Positions 19,112 to 29,041 are shown, numbered from the stretch's first letter. The stretch is 42,910 bases of DNA from Vampirovibrio sp. (GCA_027448865.1 DAIDMR010000082.1:1-42910); one strand, 5' to 3'. Numbers and translations are program-made. Notes: a model not told the origin generated them from the sequence alone.

Positions 19112-19279
19112 GTGACAGCACCATCGGTAAATCCAATTCAAAAAATATACGAAGAGGCCGGTTTTTGTGCCGAGGGCGCACGACGACTCGCCGGACTATT
19201 TGAAGTGGTTCAAAAGATTCGAGCCAGACGCAAACAGCAAGCCGCCTCTGAACAAAACAATTCAGAGATGCCTGGATAA
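19112..19279 (+). CDS. Small hypothetical protein
   Basis: GTG start after AAAAAAGGA; MTAPSVNPIQKIYEEAGFCAEGARRLAGLFEVVQKIRARRKQQAASEQNNSEMPG*. Confidence 0.5.
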   Translation: MTAPSVNPIQKIYEEAGFCAEGARRLAGLFEVVQKIRARRKQQAASEQNNSEMPG

Positions 19280-19330
19280 ATACCAAGTAAAAGTTACATT
19301 CATTTCATACGCACCCGAAAGGTTATCACG

Positions 19331-19441
19331 ATGTTTCCAACTTATCAACAAGTTAAAAGTTTCCTTAAAGAATTGGCTTACGGCATTTTTATCACGTTAT
19401 GCCTGGCAGGCCCTTGGTTCGTTCCTGATTTAACGCCCTAA
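19331..19441 (+). CDS. Candidate 36-aa hydrophobic small protein
   Basis: MFPTYQQVKSFLKELAYGIFITLCLAGPWFVPDLTP*. Confidence 0.35.
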   Translation: MFPTYQQVKSFLKELAYGIFITLCLAGPWFVPDLTP

Positions 19442-19476
19442 CTACCTCCTTAAAAATGCACTTCTTTCCAAAAACC

Positions 19477-19519
19477 CCTCAGGCTATGGCCTGGCTTTAG
19501 CCTGAGGATTTTTCTTTTA
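19477..19519 (+). terminator. Rho-independent terminator in early region
   Basis: CCTCAGGCTA (19477-19486) / TAGCCTGAGG (19498-19507) followed by ATTTTTCTTTT. Confidence 0.85.
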
Positions 19520-19554
19520 CCAATTTTTGCCCATACCCAAAAAGGAATTTCCCG

Positions 19555-19818
19555 ATGTTAAACGAGCAAATCAAAGATTACGAAACCAAGTTGAAAGCGG
19601 CAAACATGCTGAAGTATGAGGCTGAAGCGCTTGCTGGGCTTATGAAAGAGATTAAATCCGGACATATCGCATCCGTTCACGTTTCCCCCGCTTTGGCCAG
19701 TCAATTTTTAGAGAGGCAAGAACATAGCATCCACTATTACACCCAGCGCGTTCTTGAGAATCAGGCCATTTTATCCGCCCTGATCAAATCCGGTGAAACC
19801 GAGAAGGTAAGCGCGTAA
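19555..19818 (+). CDS. Hypothetical phage protein
   Basis: 87 aa ORF after terminator; helical. Confidence 0.6.
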   Translation: MLNEQIKDYETKLKAANMLKYEAEALAGLMKEIKSGHIASVHVSPALASQFLERQEHSIHYYTQRVLENQAILSALIKSGETEKVSA

Positions 19819-19955
19819 TGTCTGTGCCCGTTATGCCTGATAACAGCGGCTACTTTGACCCCGCCGATTTACCAGAACCGTTCGATCCCTTTGAGTCCGA
19901 TGACTACATCCAGTGGGTCATCCACACCGGCCAAATTCCCACAGAAACCCCATAG
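19818..19955 (+). CDS. Small hypothetical protein
   Basis: TAATG coupling with upstream stop; MSVPVMPDNSGYFDPADLPEPFDPFESDDYIQWVIHTGQIPTETP*. Confidence 0.5.
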   Translation: MSVPVMPDNSGYFDPADLPEPFDPFESDDYIQWVIHTGQIPTETP

Positions 19956-19978
19956 CCCTTAAAAGAGGAGGAATACCC

Positions 19979-20134
19979 CTGAACAAAGGAACCAGAGAGT
20001 CAGAGAGAAAAGAGTTTTCAAAGCTGGTAGTCAAACCCCTAACCGACCGAATTCAGAAGCTAGACCGGTTGGATAAAAGTCAAAAAAAGAAGGAGAAACC
20101 CGGTTATGTCACAAAGCCAACTGTGGGCCGATAA
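19979..20134 (+). CDS. Small basic protein, possible CTG start
   Basis: Strong SD AGAGGAGG just upstream of in-frame CTG; no ATG/GTG/TTG near it; (M)NKGTRESERKEFSKLVVKPLTDRIQKLDRLDKSQKKKEKPGYVTKPTVGR*. Confidence 0.4.
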   Translation: MNKGTRESERKEFSKLVVKPLTDRIQKLDRLDKSQKKKEKPGYVTKPTVGR

Positions 20135-20534
20135 GCTCCACGAAATCCAGAACCAAAAACGCCTGCTGGAAATGCAGGAAGCAGACGCAAAAACAAACTT
20201 GGCTCAGGCCATGCTGACTGAAGATGTTACGGAAACATTGGGCAGTTTTGGCCAAAAGTATCAATTGTCTCGCCCCCCGTCCCGGTACATTTTCCAATTG
20301 CCCAGGGAAGAGTTTGAGCGCTTGGGAATTCTGGACATCTGCACCCCTCCAGCGCCGGAACCCAAGCTGACCAAAGCCACTTTGGACAAGCTGCTGAAAA
20401 ATCGGGCGGTGGATGACCTGACCGTTGCGGAATGGCAAACCAAGGGGTGGTATGTGGTGGATCGGTCTGACGAAATCACCGTAAAGCAAGTGACGACCAA
20501 GTTAGAAGAGTTAAAAAGCGCCGTTGGTTTCTAG
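20106..20534 (+). CDS. Hypothetical phage early protein
   Basis: 142 aa ORF in operon. Confidence 0.65.
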   Translation: MSQSQLWADKLHEIQNQKRLLEMQEADAKTNLAQAMLTEDVTETLGSFGQKYQLSRPPSRYIFQLPREEFERLGILDICTPPAPEPKLTKATLDKLLKNRAVDDLTVAEWQTKGWYVVDRSDEITVKQVTTKLEELKSAVGF

Positions 20535-20562
20535 CCACCGGATTTAACCAGATATCAAATTA

Positions 20563-21276
20563 ATGAAAGGAAAACGGAAAATGTCAAATTCTGTCAATCT
20601 TGAAGTCGGATTAAAAGACGGGAAAAACACCGTCAAGGCCTATATTTGCACCGCATCAGCCAGTGAAGCGGTTAGTGAGTATGACCGCTTGTTAGAGCGC
20701 TTTCAGAATGGGCCCGCTCCTACCCCCGCCAAAGGGAAAAAAGCCGATACTCAGACCGAAACTGAAGTTGAGGAAACAGAATCTCATGCACCCACTGAAA
20801 AGAACGTGGTGGAAATCAAGACCGGAACACGCGCCGCCAAAAAAATATTCGCTCAGCAAGCGGTTGAACTGAACGAAATCGCCATTGAGTGGGCCAAGCG
20901 GTTTGGGGTGGTCATTCGGGAATACAAGGATTACTCCCCGCAACAAATCGTGGAACACCTGAATTTCAAAAAGCCCATGGCCACCATGGAAATTGAGGAA
21001 TTGCAGGAGGTGATCAAGCTCATCAAGTCCACCTTGGCGCAATACTCTGTGAACAATGCCGGGGCTGGCGCTTTCCTGAAAGTCATGAACGTGATCGACG
21101 GGCTGAAAACCGGAACGCCTGAAGAGTGGGCGGAAGCCAGAGAAGCTATCTCCGGTGAAGATTGGGCTTTCCTTGGCCAGCCCGGCAATACCGACATGCT
21201 GGATTTTGCGAAGGGTCAATTGGTCAATCGTCAAAACCTTTTGCAGGCTGCTAATCTGGCCGCTGAAGCTGGCTAA
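20563..21276 (+). CDS. Hypothetical phage early protein (start may be 20581)
   Basis: 237 aa ORF; AAAGGA before second ATG. Confidence 0.65.
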   Translation: MKGKRKMSNSVNLEVGLKDGKNTVKAYICTASASEAVSEYDRLLERFQNGPAPTPAKGKKADTQTETEVEETESHAPTEKNVVEIKTGTRAAKKIFAQQAVELNEIAIEWAKRFGVVIREYKDYSPQQIVEHLNFKKPMATMEIEELQEVIKLIKSTLAQYSVNNAGAGAFLKVMNVIDGLKTGTPEEWAEAREAISGEDWAFLGQPGNTDMLDFAKGQLVNRQNLLQAANLAAEAG

Positions 21277-21341
21277 ACCTACCGGGAAAAACTCATCGGG
21301 AAAAACGTTATTTATTAAATTTTGAAAAGGAACCGTTAAAA

Positions 21342-22463
21342 ATGTCTGATTTTATGAACGACTTACTGGGGTTTGTGGATGCGGATCAGCTTTCCTATAC
21401 CGAGGAGGCACGGGAAGGCTTGAACCGTGGCCGCTTGATTCAGGGTAACCCGGAATTCGAAAAAGACGCGGCGTTAAACCAGACTGTGCGTTACCTGGGC
21501 GGCATCGGCTTGTCCACCGAGGGTCTTTCGGAAGAAGTAATCAAAAAAGGCACCATCGTTACTATCAATGAAAAGGACTATGTGACCTTTACGAGTTTGG
21601 AAGTGGTGGTACTGGCATCTTCCCGGATTCGCCGTTTCTATGCCGAAATTGATGGAAACCAGCGCTTAGCCTGTGGCACAAACCAGGATGGTCAAAATGC
21701 AAAAGGTTGGAGCGGATTAAGTTGCAAAATCTGCCAATATTTTACAAAAAATTTCGTGGCCGCTGGTGGCAAAAAGGACGATAGTTGCCGTGCTAATGTG
21801 GCCGCCCTGGTTTACATTCCGGCGCTGGATCATGTTGCCATCTTATCCTTCCACGGGGCCAGCTACATGGAGGCCACCGCCTGGCTTGACCAAATCGCTA
21901 AGCTGTCCCGTGCCTTTGCCCAGAAGCCAGAGGTGCAAGCGAAAAACCCAGGCTTGGCCCGTGTGAACAGTTGGTTTTTCAGAACCACATTGAGCGCTGG
22001 AAGCTTTGAAAAAGGTGATGACAATAACCAGTTCCAACGCTTGTCCTACACCAAGGCGGAACAGCCGTTCAACTGGGAATCCCTGATGAACACCCCGGGC
22101 ACCCTGAAGCGTGTAAAAGAGGTCTGGGCCGATCTGGAATCCCTGTGGAAACAGGTCTACGTTGACCACAACCCGAACGCGGTAATGGCTTTGCCAAGTG
22201 CTGAGGCCGTGGCCGCATTACCCGCGAATAGTTCAGCAACTCAGCCAATCGCAGGCTTGGTAAGTCAGGTAACTGTTCCGACTCCTCCTGTTGCTCCTGC
22301 TGAACAGGCACCGGCAAGTCCGGCCCCCGGGGTAACGGTTTCCGCTATTTCCATTGACGGTTTGGATGACGTGACCCCTGCCCCAGCTCCTGTTCCGGTC
22401 GCCCCACAACCGACCCCTGAGGCTCAGGCGTTGCAGCCTGTTACTGTCCCCATGGGCTTCTAG
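21342..22463 (+). CDS. Hypothetical phage protein with Cys-containing core and long Pro/Ala/Val linker
   Basis: 373 aa; C-rich LSCKICQYF...DDSC; tail ...QPVTVPMGF. Confidence 0.65.
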   Translation: MSDFMNDLLGFVDADQLSYTEEAREGLNRGRLIQGNPEFEKDAALNQTVRYLGGIGLSTEGLSEEVIKKGTIVTINEKDYVTFTSLEVVVLASSRIRRFYAEIDGNQRLACGTNQDGQNAKGWSGLSCKICQYFTKNFVAAGGKKDDSCRANVAALVYIPALDHVAILSFHGASYMEATAWLDQIAKLSRAFAQKPEVQAKNPGLARVNSWFFRTTLSAGSFEKGDDNNQFQRLSYTKAEQPFNWESLMNTPGTLKRVKEVWADLESLWKQVYVDHNPNAVMALPSAEAVAALPANSSATQPIAGLVSQVTVPTPPVAPAEQAPASPAPGVTVSAISIDGLDDVTPAPAPVPVAPQPTPEAQALQPVTVPMGF

Positions 22464-22506
22464 TCTGACTCCGTAAAAGCCGTTAAAAAGGATACCTGTA
22501 CCCACC

Positions 22507-24540
22507 ATGGCCGTTGAAATTAACGCTCCCCCCTTTGGGGGCCACAATCCAGAAAAAGCCCCTGTTGTCCATATCGGGGTGGAACGGTTCTACTCCACGC
22601 TTCAATCTCGCCTGGCCGGGTTTGAAAAGCGGAAAGAACAGTACGAATTGACCGCCGCTATTGCCGGATGCCTGGAAAACAAAACCCACTTGGCCGCCCA
22701 GGCTCCCACCGGAACGGGTAAATCGTTCGCGGTAGGTGGGGCCATCATTGCCGCCTTTCACGGTAAGGGCAAGCGGGCCATCATTGCTACTGCAAACAAC
22801 TCTTTGTTGGAGCAATACGCCTCAAAAGATTTGCCGTTTCTCCAATCAATGTTCCCGGATATGACCTGGGCCCGGGCCAAGGGGAAAAACAATTATGCCT
22901 GCATCGATAAGGGCGAAAAGGTTTTTGGTCAACAAACCCTGTTTGACCAATCCAATGGCCTGAAGCGGTTGCGGGAGTGGTACGAAACCACACAGACCGG
23001 AGACAAAGAAGAAATCACCTTTAACGTATTGGAAATGGACTGGAACAAAATCAATGCTGATGATTCTTGCACTGGACGTAAATGCCCCTTTTATTCCGAA
23101 TGTCACTATTACCGGGCTAAATCGGAAGTACAGAAGGCTGAAATCATCGTTACGAACTTTGACTTGCTGTTGCTCGATCTGTTCAACCCTGAAATTGAGA
23201 TTTTTCCGGCGTATGACGCGCTCATTCTGGACGAGGCTCACCAGTTGGAAGAAAAAGCCATCAGCAAACTAGAACAAAGCCTGACTGAACACCAGGTTTT
23301 GGGGTACATCAACAAGGCCAAAACCGAATATGGAGTAAAAGATCCCACGTTTTTAGCGGGAATTACTGAGCCTGTGGCGGCATTGTTCCGGGCTTACCGG
23401 GGGTTGCTGGTGGCTGGAAAAGAGAAGGAAAGCATCATCCCCAGCCAGGAGTTGATTGATCTGACCGAAGATTTCCAGCGGGCCATGGGCAACCTGTCCA
23501 ATGAAATCTGGCAGTTCAAAACCGCAGAAGGCAGCCGGGAGCGTAAGGCTCAGGACAACCTGATGAGCCGTTGCGTGGGCGCGGGATTGGCTGCTATGGC
23601 CGCTGTGACCAATACGCCTAAAACGGTCTCCTGGGTGGAACAGACCAAGACAGACATCAAAGTGGTGACCTGCCCTTATATCGTGGCCGGGAACCTTTAC
23701 CAATCGTTGTTTTCCAACCCTGAAATCTCAGTAATCTGCCTTTCCGCTACATTGGGAATCAAGGGCAAAAAGCCACAGTTGACCGCTACCAATGCAGGCG
23801 TTCAGCCCGTGGCCATGTTTGACCAGTTTAGGACGCGGGTGGGTATGGTATTGGCCGGTGAGTTTGATTGCCCCAGCCCATTCAGCTATTCCCAGAATTG
23901 CGTTTTGTACATACCGACACCGCCCCCAGCCGTGGCCCAACAAAAGGGAACCCCCAAGGGCGTGGAATATCAGTTGTGGATGCAAGACCAGATTTTGCAG
24001 CTGGTGAACCTTTCCCGGGGCCGGGCCTTGATCCTGACCACATCCAATCAGGCGTTAAAGGAAATCTCTGGGTTTCTGGCCCGGGAATGCGTGTTTCCGG
24101 TCAAAGCTCAATCCCCGGAAATGCCAAACTCCAAGCTGATCGAATGGTTTAAGAGTACCGATAACGCCGTTTTGGTTGGGACTTCCAGCTTTTGGGAAGG
24201 GATTTCGATTGAGGGTGACGATCTGAAGCTGGTCATCATTGACAAGATCCCCTTTCCCAACAACCGGGAACCCATTCACCAGGCCCGGGAAAATCGCTAC
24301 CGAACCACGCCAGCATTGGTCAATAAGGCCTTTACGGATTTGAGCATTTACCCTGCTGTGATCCGTTTACTGCAAGGCTTCGGGCGGTTAATCCGAACCA
24401 AAAGTGACACCGGCGCGGTGGCCATTCTGGACCCTCGCCTGACCACGGCACATTACAAAGGAACCTTCTTGAACAGCTTCCCCAAGGCTTACCGGACAAG
24501 CCTTATCCAAGATCAGCGTTTAGTAGAAATTTTGAGGTAA
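22507..24540 (+). CDS. DinG/XPD-like superfamily 2 helicase
   Basis: Walker A QAPTGTGKSFAVGGA, LILDEAHQLEEKA, four-Cys region C...CTGRKCPFYSEC, VGTSSFWEGISIEGDDLKLVIIDKIPFP, QGFGRLIRT. Confidence 0.88.
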   Translation: MAVEINAPPFGGHNPEKAPVVHIGVERFYSTLQSRLAGFEKRKEQYELTAAIAGCLENKTHLAAQAPTGTGKSFAVGGAIIAAFHGKGKRAIIATANNSLLEQYASKDLPFLQSMFPDMTWARAKGKNNYACIDKGEKVFGQQTLFDQSNGLKRLREWYETTQTGDKEEITFNVLEMDWNKINADDSCTGRKCPFYSECHYYRAKSEVQKAEIIVTNFDLLLLDLFNPEIEIFPAYDALILDEAHQLEEKAISKLEQSLTEHQVLGYINKAKTEYGVKDPTFLAGITEPVAALFRAYRGLLVAGKEKESIIPSQELIDLTEDFQRAMGNLSNEIWQFKTAEGSRERKAQDNLMSRCVGAGLAAMAAVTNTPKTVSWVEQTKTDIKVVTCPYIVAGNLYQSLFSNPEISVICLSATLGIKGKKPQLTATNAGVQPVAMFDQFRTRVGMVLAGEFDCPSPFSYSQNCVLYIPTPPPAVAQQKGTPKGVEYQLWMQDQILQLVNLSRGRALILTTSNQALKEISGFLARECVFPVKAQSPEMPNSKLIEWFKSTDNAVLVGTSSFWEGISIEGDDLKLVIIDKIPFPNNREPIHQARENRYRTTPALVNKAFTDLSIYPAVIRLLQGFGRLIRTKSDTGAVAILDPRLTTAHYKGTFLNSFPKAYRTSLIQDQRLVEILR

Positions 24541-24546
24541 TTTCCC

Positions 24547-24828
24547 GTGGCCGAAAACACCAAGTACAGCATCAAAATTTTTCCGAGTTGGGCCGTGGTT
24601 GTCAAGCCAGATGGAACAGATATGGCCACTTTTAGAAGGTTTGAGGATGCGGTCAAAACTGTGGCGTTACTGAACGCTGAAATAAACGTGTCTTCTGATT
24701 CGGTTTTATTGGCCGATTACCACGACTGGTTAACCGACAACAACCGGTACTATACCAAACCCTGCCCGAGCAGCTCAAAAGAGGCTCAAGGGGCAGCAAA
24801 GCGGATTTTAAGCCTGGCATCTAAATGA
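24547..24828 (+). CDS. Hypothetical phage protein
   Basis: 93 aa, GTG start, coupled to neighbours. Confidence 0.55.
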   Translation: MAENTKYSIKIFPSWAVVVKPDGTDMATFRRFEDAVKTVALLNAEINVSSDSVLLADYHDWLTDNNRYYTKPCPSSSKEAQGAAKRILSLASK

Positions 24829-25028
24829 AAATGACGCATTACCGCCGCAAAGCTGAAAAACCGTCGTGTCACATTTGCGGCCAGGATATGAATCAGCCGG
24901 GAACCTATATGGCCATTGATGGATGGAAATACTGCTGTACAGCATGCTGGAATTTCCTTCCCCTGTGCGGCCAATGCGGAAAAGGAACAGCGAAACAGTT
25001 TTGTAGAGAGTGTATCGGTAAAAAATAA
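24825..25028 (+). CDS. Small zinc-ribbon-like protein
   Basis: CHICGQDM...CCTACW...CGQCGKGTAKQFCREC; ATGA overlap. Confidence 0.6.
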   Translation: MKMTHYRRKAEKPSCHICGQDMNQPGTYMAIDGWKYCCTACWNFLPLCGQCGKGTAKQFCRECIGKK

Positions 25029-25076
25029 CAACCATTCCAGAGAGTTAAACCCCAGAGAAATGGAAGAGAGTTTGAA

Positions 25077-27779
25077 GTGAACCACGAAGTTGAGGCGGTT
25101 AAGCGGCTGGTTACGATTGGCAGCTTGCTAAACACCAGCAAAAACAAAATAAAATGTCCCCTGCCCGGGCATGTGGATAAAAACCCCTCTTGTGATGTGG
25201 ATCATGAGGCTGGTTTCTGGCACTGCAAAGTGTGCGATGAAGGCGGGGATATTTTTTCCCTTTTGATGAAGCGCGATCGGCTTACTTTCCCTGAAGCCCT
25301 TACCCAATTAGCAGAAATGGCCGGGGTAAAACTGGGCAAGAAATCGGATGAGGCCCAAGCGGAATGGGAGCAGGCCCAGCGTACCTATAAAGCGCTTGCG
25401 TATGCCACGGATTACTATCACAGCACATTGCTGGATTCAGCAGGCGGTATGGCCTGGCTGGAAAATCGGGGATTTACCCTGAAAACCATCCAAGATTTAA
25501 AAATTGGTCTTTCCGATGGTAATTTGGTGCGCTCTGTAAAACGGGCCAACCTGGAACCCCTGGGAATTACCGTAGATGACTTTGTGAAGGCTGGGCTCAT
25601 CATGCCGGGCATTTACCAAGCCGATACCCACCGTGATTTTTTTCGGGATCGCGTCATGTTCCCGCTGATTATCCGGGGCCGTGTCCTGAATATGTCTGGC
25701 CGCGCCCTGACTGATATCAAGCCAAAATACCTTCACTTGGGAAACCTGCCCACGGAAAATTTTTACAATGAGGATGCCATTGGGGAAAACGTGTGGCTAT
25801 TTGAAGGTCACCCGGATACGGTAACTGGTGTTCAAGTTGGCTTGCCAGCCGTTGGGGTCATCGGCACCAGTGGCATGACCCGCCCGGAAAAGCTAAAGCG
25901 GGCCAAAACCATTTACATTTGCGGGGACGCCGATTCTGCCGGACAAAAAGCCACGGACAAATGGGCATCAGAGATCTTAAAGCACAACCCAAATGCCAAT
26001 ATTCAGTTTGTCACCCTGACAGGCGGGGCAAAGGATTTCAACGAGTGGTACGTTGCCAATCGGGAACAATTTTCCACGAAGTTTGATGTTCTGATGGAGT
26101 CAGCCAAGGGTCTGATCGAATACAAAATTTCCAAACTAAAAAGCTCTGAAGATCTGGTTTTGATATGGCCCTTCTTGCAGAATTTGCCGGAAATCACCCG
26201 TGAAGGCTATTACCAGAAAATCAAGCTCCAGTTAAAAGGTTGTTCAATCGCCCTTTTGCGGCGCAGTTACAAGGAGTGGTTTGCCCAGCGGCTGGCGGAA
26301 AACCCCACCCAGTTAAGCACCATTGAAGGGGATTCGTTCCGAAAAGGCACCGGCCCGGTTCCCGCCAATAACGGGTATGACCTTGAAAAAATGACCGGCC
26401 ACGTCTGCCTGTTTGCCGACGTTCACCGGAACGTTGACGGTAAGACCCAATCCACCTATGAACCCGTTGCGATTCAGTCAACCATTGATCCCGATACTGG
26501 TACTTACCAGGCTCAGACGGTTTACTTGTCAGAACAGCCTGAACGATTCAACCCGTCCAGTATACCTCTGCCCTATGTGGTCAGTGGTCGGTGGAGCCCT
26601 GAGGGTATTGCCAGCTTCAGACAGGGTAGAGAAGGCGAAAATACCGCCGAATTACTAAAGGATTTGACTGCCTATTTCTCCCGGTATATCTGGCATCGGG
26701 ATCCGGTAACCCATGAAGTTTTAGCGTTATACACCATGGGAACCTATGTGGCCCGGTTGTTCCAGGCGTTTCCTTATTTGTCCCTAAACGGTTTGGCTGG
26801 AAGCGGTAAAACAAACACCCTTGAACTACTGGAACAGCTTTGTTTTAACGCCATCATGGCCGCCAATGTATCCCTGCCTGCAATGTTCCGAATGATTGAA
26901 AAGTGCTTCTCAACGTACATCAGGGATGAGGCGGAACAATTTAACAAAAAGACCCCTGAAAATCAGGATGAATTATTAGTTTTAAACTCTGGCTACAAGG
27001 CCGGGGGAATGGTTTCCCGCGTAGAAAAAGGCAAGAACGGGGAAATGGACATTCAGTATTTTAACGTCTACTCCCCCAAGATTTTTGCCGGTATCAACAT
27101 GCTGAACGATACCCTGAATACCCGTTCCATATTGATCACCATGCACAAAGCACCAGGGGCAGAGGTCAAAAAACTGGTCAGTATGGCCCGGTTTCCTGAG
27201 CAATGGAAAGGGCAAGCCGGGACTTTGCGGGATCGCCTGTACAAATGGGCCTTAACCAAATTTCACTTGGTGTCCCAAGCTTACCAGGAATTCCCGGCAC
27301 AAGAGAAAATTACCAACCGGGACTGGGAAGTGTGGGCTCCTTTGCTTGCCATTGCCATCCTGGCCGATAACGAGAACGCCCAGGAGCAAGAGGAACCGTT
27401 TTCTTTGCGGGTGCTTCGCTTTGCTGAAAAGAAAGTGTTTGAGAAAAAGCAGGAAGCCAAAGACAACGCCATTGAATTAAAGGTGCTGGATACTATCCTG
27501 TTGCTGATGGATGAATTTGAGATTGCTCCAATTTTCGGCCATCCCGATTGGTATGTGATCGGCTCTGTGGCCAAGGCCATTAGTACCAAACTGGTAGAAG
27601 AGGGCTATTTCAAAGACACCAAGGAAATCTCCCCACGTTGCCTTACTAAAATTCTCAAACAAACCCAGGTCATTACAGATCAGGAATCTCAAATACGGAA
27701 TATCAAAGACGGACACAAGGCCAAAAAAAGCGTTTACATGCCCAGGCCAGCAATAGATGCGGCTATAGGCCTTTTGTAA
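25077..27779 (+). CDS. Phage primase with CHC2 zinc finger, TOPRIM-like region and C-terminal P-loop ATPase
   Basis: CPLPGHVDKNPSCDVD...WHCKVCDEGGDIFSLL; VWLFEGHPDTVTGVQVGLPAVGVIGTSGM; LNGLAGSGKTNTLELLEQL; GTG start. Confidence 0.85.
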   Translation: MNHEVEAVKRLVTIGSLLNTSKNKIKCPLPGHVDKNPSCDVDHEAGFWHCKVCDEGGDIFSLLMKRDRLTFPEALTQLAEMAGVKLGKKSDEAQAEWEQAQRTYKALAYATDYYHSTLLDSAGGMAWLENRGFTLKTIQDLKIGLSDGNLVRSVKRANLEPLGITVDDFVKAGLIMPGIYQADTHRDFFRDRVMFPLIIRGRVLNMSGRALTDIKPKYLHLGNLPTENFYNEDAIGENVWLFEGHPDTVTGVQVGLPAVGVIGTSGMTRPEKLKRAKTIYICGDADSAGQKATDKWASEILKHNPNANIQFVTLTGGAKDFNEWYVANREQFSTKFDVLMESAKGLIEYKISKLKSSEDLVLIWPFLQNLPEITREGYYQKIKLQLKGCSIALLRRSYKEWFAQRLAENPTQLSTIEGDSFRKGTGPVPANNGYDLEKMTGHVCLFADVHRNVDGKTQSTYEPVAIQSTIDPDTGTYQAQTVYLSEQPERFNPSSIPLPYVVSGRWSPEGIASFRQGREGENTAELLKDLTAYFSRYIWHRDPVTHEVLALYTMGTYVARLFQAFPYLSLNGLAGSGKTNTLELLEQLCFNAIMAANVSLPAMFRMIEKCFSTYIRDEAEQFNKKTPENQDELLVLNSGYKAGGMVSRVEKGKNGEMDIQYFNVYSPKIFAGINMLNDTLNTRSILITMHKAPGAEVKKLVSMARFPEQWKGQAGTLRDRLYKWALTKFHLVSQAYQEFPAQEKITNRDWEVWAPLLAIAILADNENAQEQEEPFSLRVLRFAEKKVFEKKQEAKDNAIELKVLDTILLLMDEFEIAPIFGHPDWYVIGSVAKAISTKLVEEGYFKDTKEISPRCLTKILKQTQVITDQESQIRNIKDGHKAKKSVYMPRPAIDAAIGLL

Positions 27780-27795
27780 ACAAGTGTTAATTTTT

Positions 27796-27845
27796 CGGTA
27801 ACCGTCGGTAACCATAGTAACCGCTCAGTAACTTTCGGTAACCGC
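27796..27845. repeat. Five GTAAC iterons at about 10-bp spacing
   Basis: GTAAC at 27798, 27808, 27817, 27828, 27838; inverted GTTAC at 27884. Confidence 0.75.
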
Positions 27846-27919
27846 ACTCCCTGACAGCGTTTAAGGCAAAAATCCCGCAAAAAGTTACCAAAACCCAACC
27901 CCGTAAAAGGAAACCCGTT

Positions 27920-28783
27920 ATGTCTAAAAAACTAAACTTCAACTTCCTGGAAGAGGTCCAAACCCGCACCCAGTTAGCGCTAGCAACCAATAACGGCGCG
28001 GCTGTTCGGCAAGATACTACCAACGAACAGGAGTATTCACAGGATATATCAAACGGCAAAAACACTTACCCTGTTTCGCCCTACTACAACGATGTAGAGT
28101 CCGAAGGAAGTTTTAAGACTTGGAACCCTGTAGTGGAGTTCGAGCGCTTCCAGGGGCCGGTTTTCAGGCTTTTGAGCGATCCGGAACTTGCCGATAACTA
28201 CCAACACGCAAAAGCCGCTAAGCTGTTCGATTTTGACTACTGGCTGGGAGTGAATCGCAAGCACACAGAGGGATTTGAAAGAGCGGAGCTATTTGGCGTT
28301 AAAGACTTACAAAAAAACGTCATCTTTAAACTACACGATCTGTACAAACGCTATGCGGCCCAAGCTTTAGCACTGGGTAAAAGTGGCTCAATGGTAGATG
28401 TAGTGGCGTTAGTTCCGGATTTATCAAAAAACTCTGAAAACGCTGATCTGGTGGTAGTCCAAAAAATGGAACAGTTGATAAAAGTGGAGTTTACGGAATA
28501 TTGCTTTTCAAAGCGAGTCCACGCTTTGTATTGGTGGCTTTGGTATTCCGTAATGGGCCTTCAGGTGGAGAGAATCAACGAATTTGAGCATTGGATCGAG
28601 ATGATGAGCTGTTCTTGCTGTCCTGTCCATTTGGAAAATGTTTCGATTTGTATACAAGCACTCGGGGGGCATCGGGTGGAGGACCGGGATTCCTTCTTGG
28701 CGAAATTGCGGCCTCATTTTCAAAATCACGTTACCCGACTCACCGCTAAAACCATTACTTGTGACTGTGCCGAGGGTTTGTAA
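27920..28783 (+). CDS. Hypothetical phage protein
   Basis: 287 aa ORF, RBS AAAGGAAA. Confidence 0.65.
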   Translation: MSKKLNFNFLEEVQTRTQLALATNNGAAVRQDTTNEQEYSQDISNGKNTYPVSPYYNDVESEGSFKTWNPVVEFERFQGPVFRLLSDPELADNYQHAKAAKLFDFDYWLGVNRKHTEGFERAELFGVKDLQKNVIFKLHDLYKRYAAQALALGKSGSMVDVVALVPDLSKNSENADLVVVQKMEQLIKVEFTEYCFSKRVHALYWWLWYSVMGLQVERINEFEHWIEMMSCSCCPVHLENVSICIQALGGHRVEDRDSFLAKLRPHFQNHVTRLTAKTITCDCAEGL

Positions 28784-28843
28784 CCCAGTTTACCCAGTTG
28801 TTCCCGTAAACCCATAAAGAGAGAGAAAGAGAGATCGTAAAAA

Positions 28844-29035
28844 ATGAAACTAAATTTCAAGTTACTAGAGTTTTCATCCTTGGCTTGGCTTGTGATCGCC
28901 GTCCTGTTTTCAGTAGAGGGGCAATTTCGCCATCATGACCATATGCAACAGGTAACGTATTGCCTTGTTGTCTTCGTGGCTCACCGTGTTTTCCTACTGG
29001 ACTTGTGGTTGAAAAATACCGGGAAGCGGGGCTAG
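28844..29035 (+). CDS. Small membrane protein
   Basis: 63 aa with hydrophobic segment. Confidence 0.45.
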   Translation: MKLNFKLLEFSSLAWLVIAVLFSVEGQFRHHDHMQQVTYCLVVFVAHRVFLLDLWLKNTGKRG

Positions 29036-29041
29036 TCCAAT

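Noticed and set aside
19167-19433. 88-aa ORF MPRAHDDSPDYLKWFKRF...
   Set aside because: Competes with two better-placed small ORFs with GTG/ATG starts; no clear SD, so undecided and not listed
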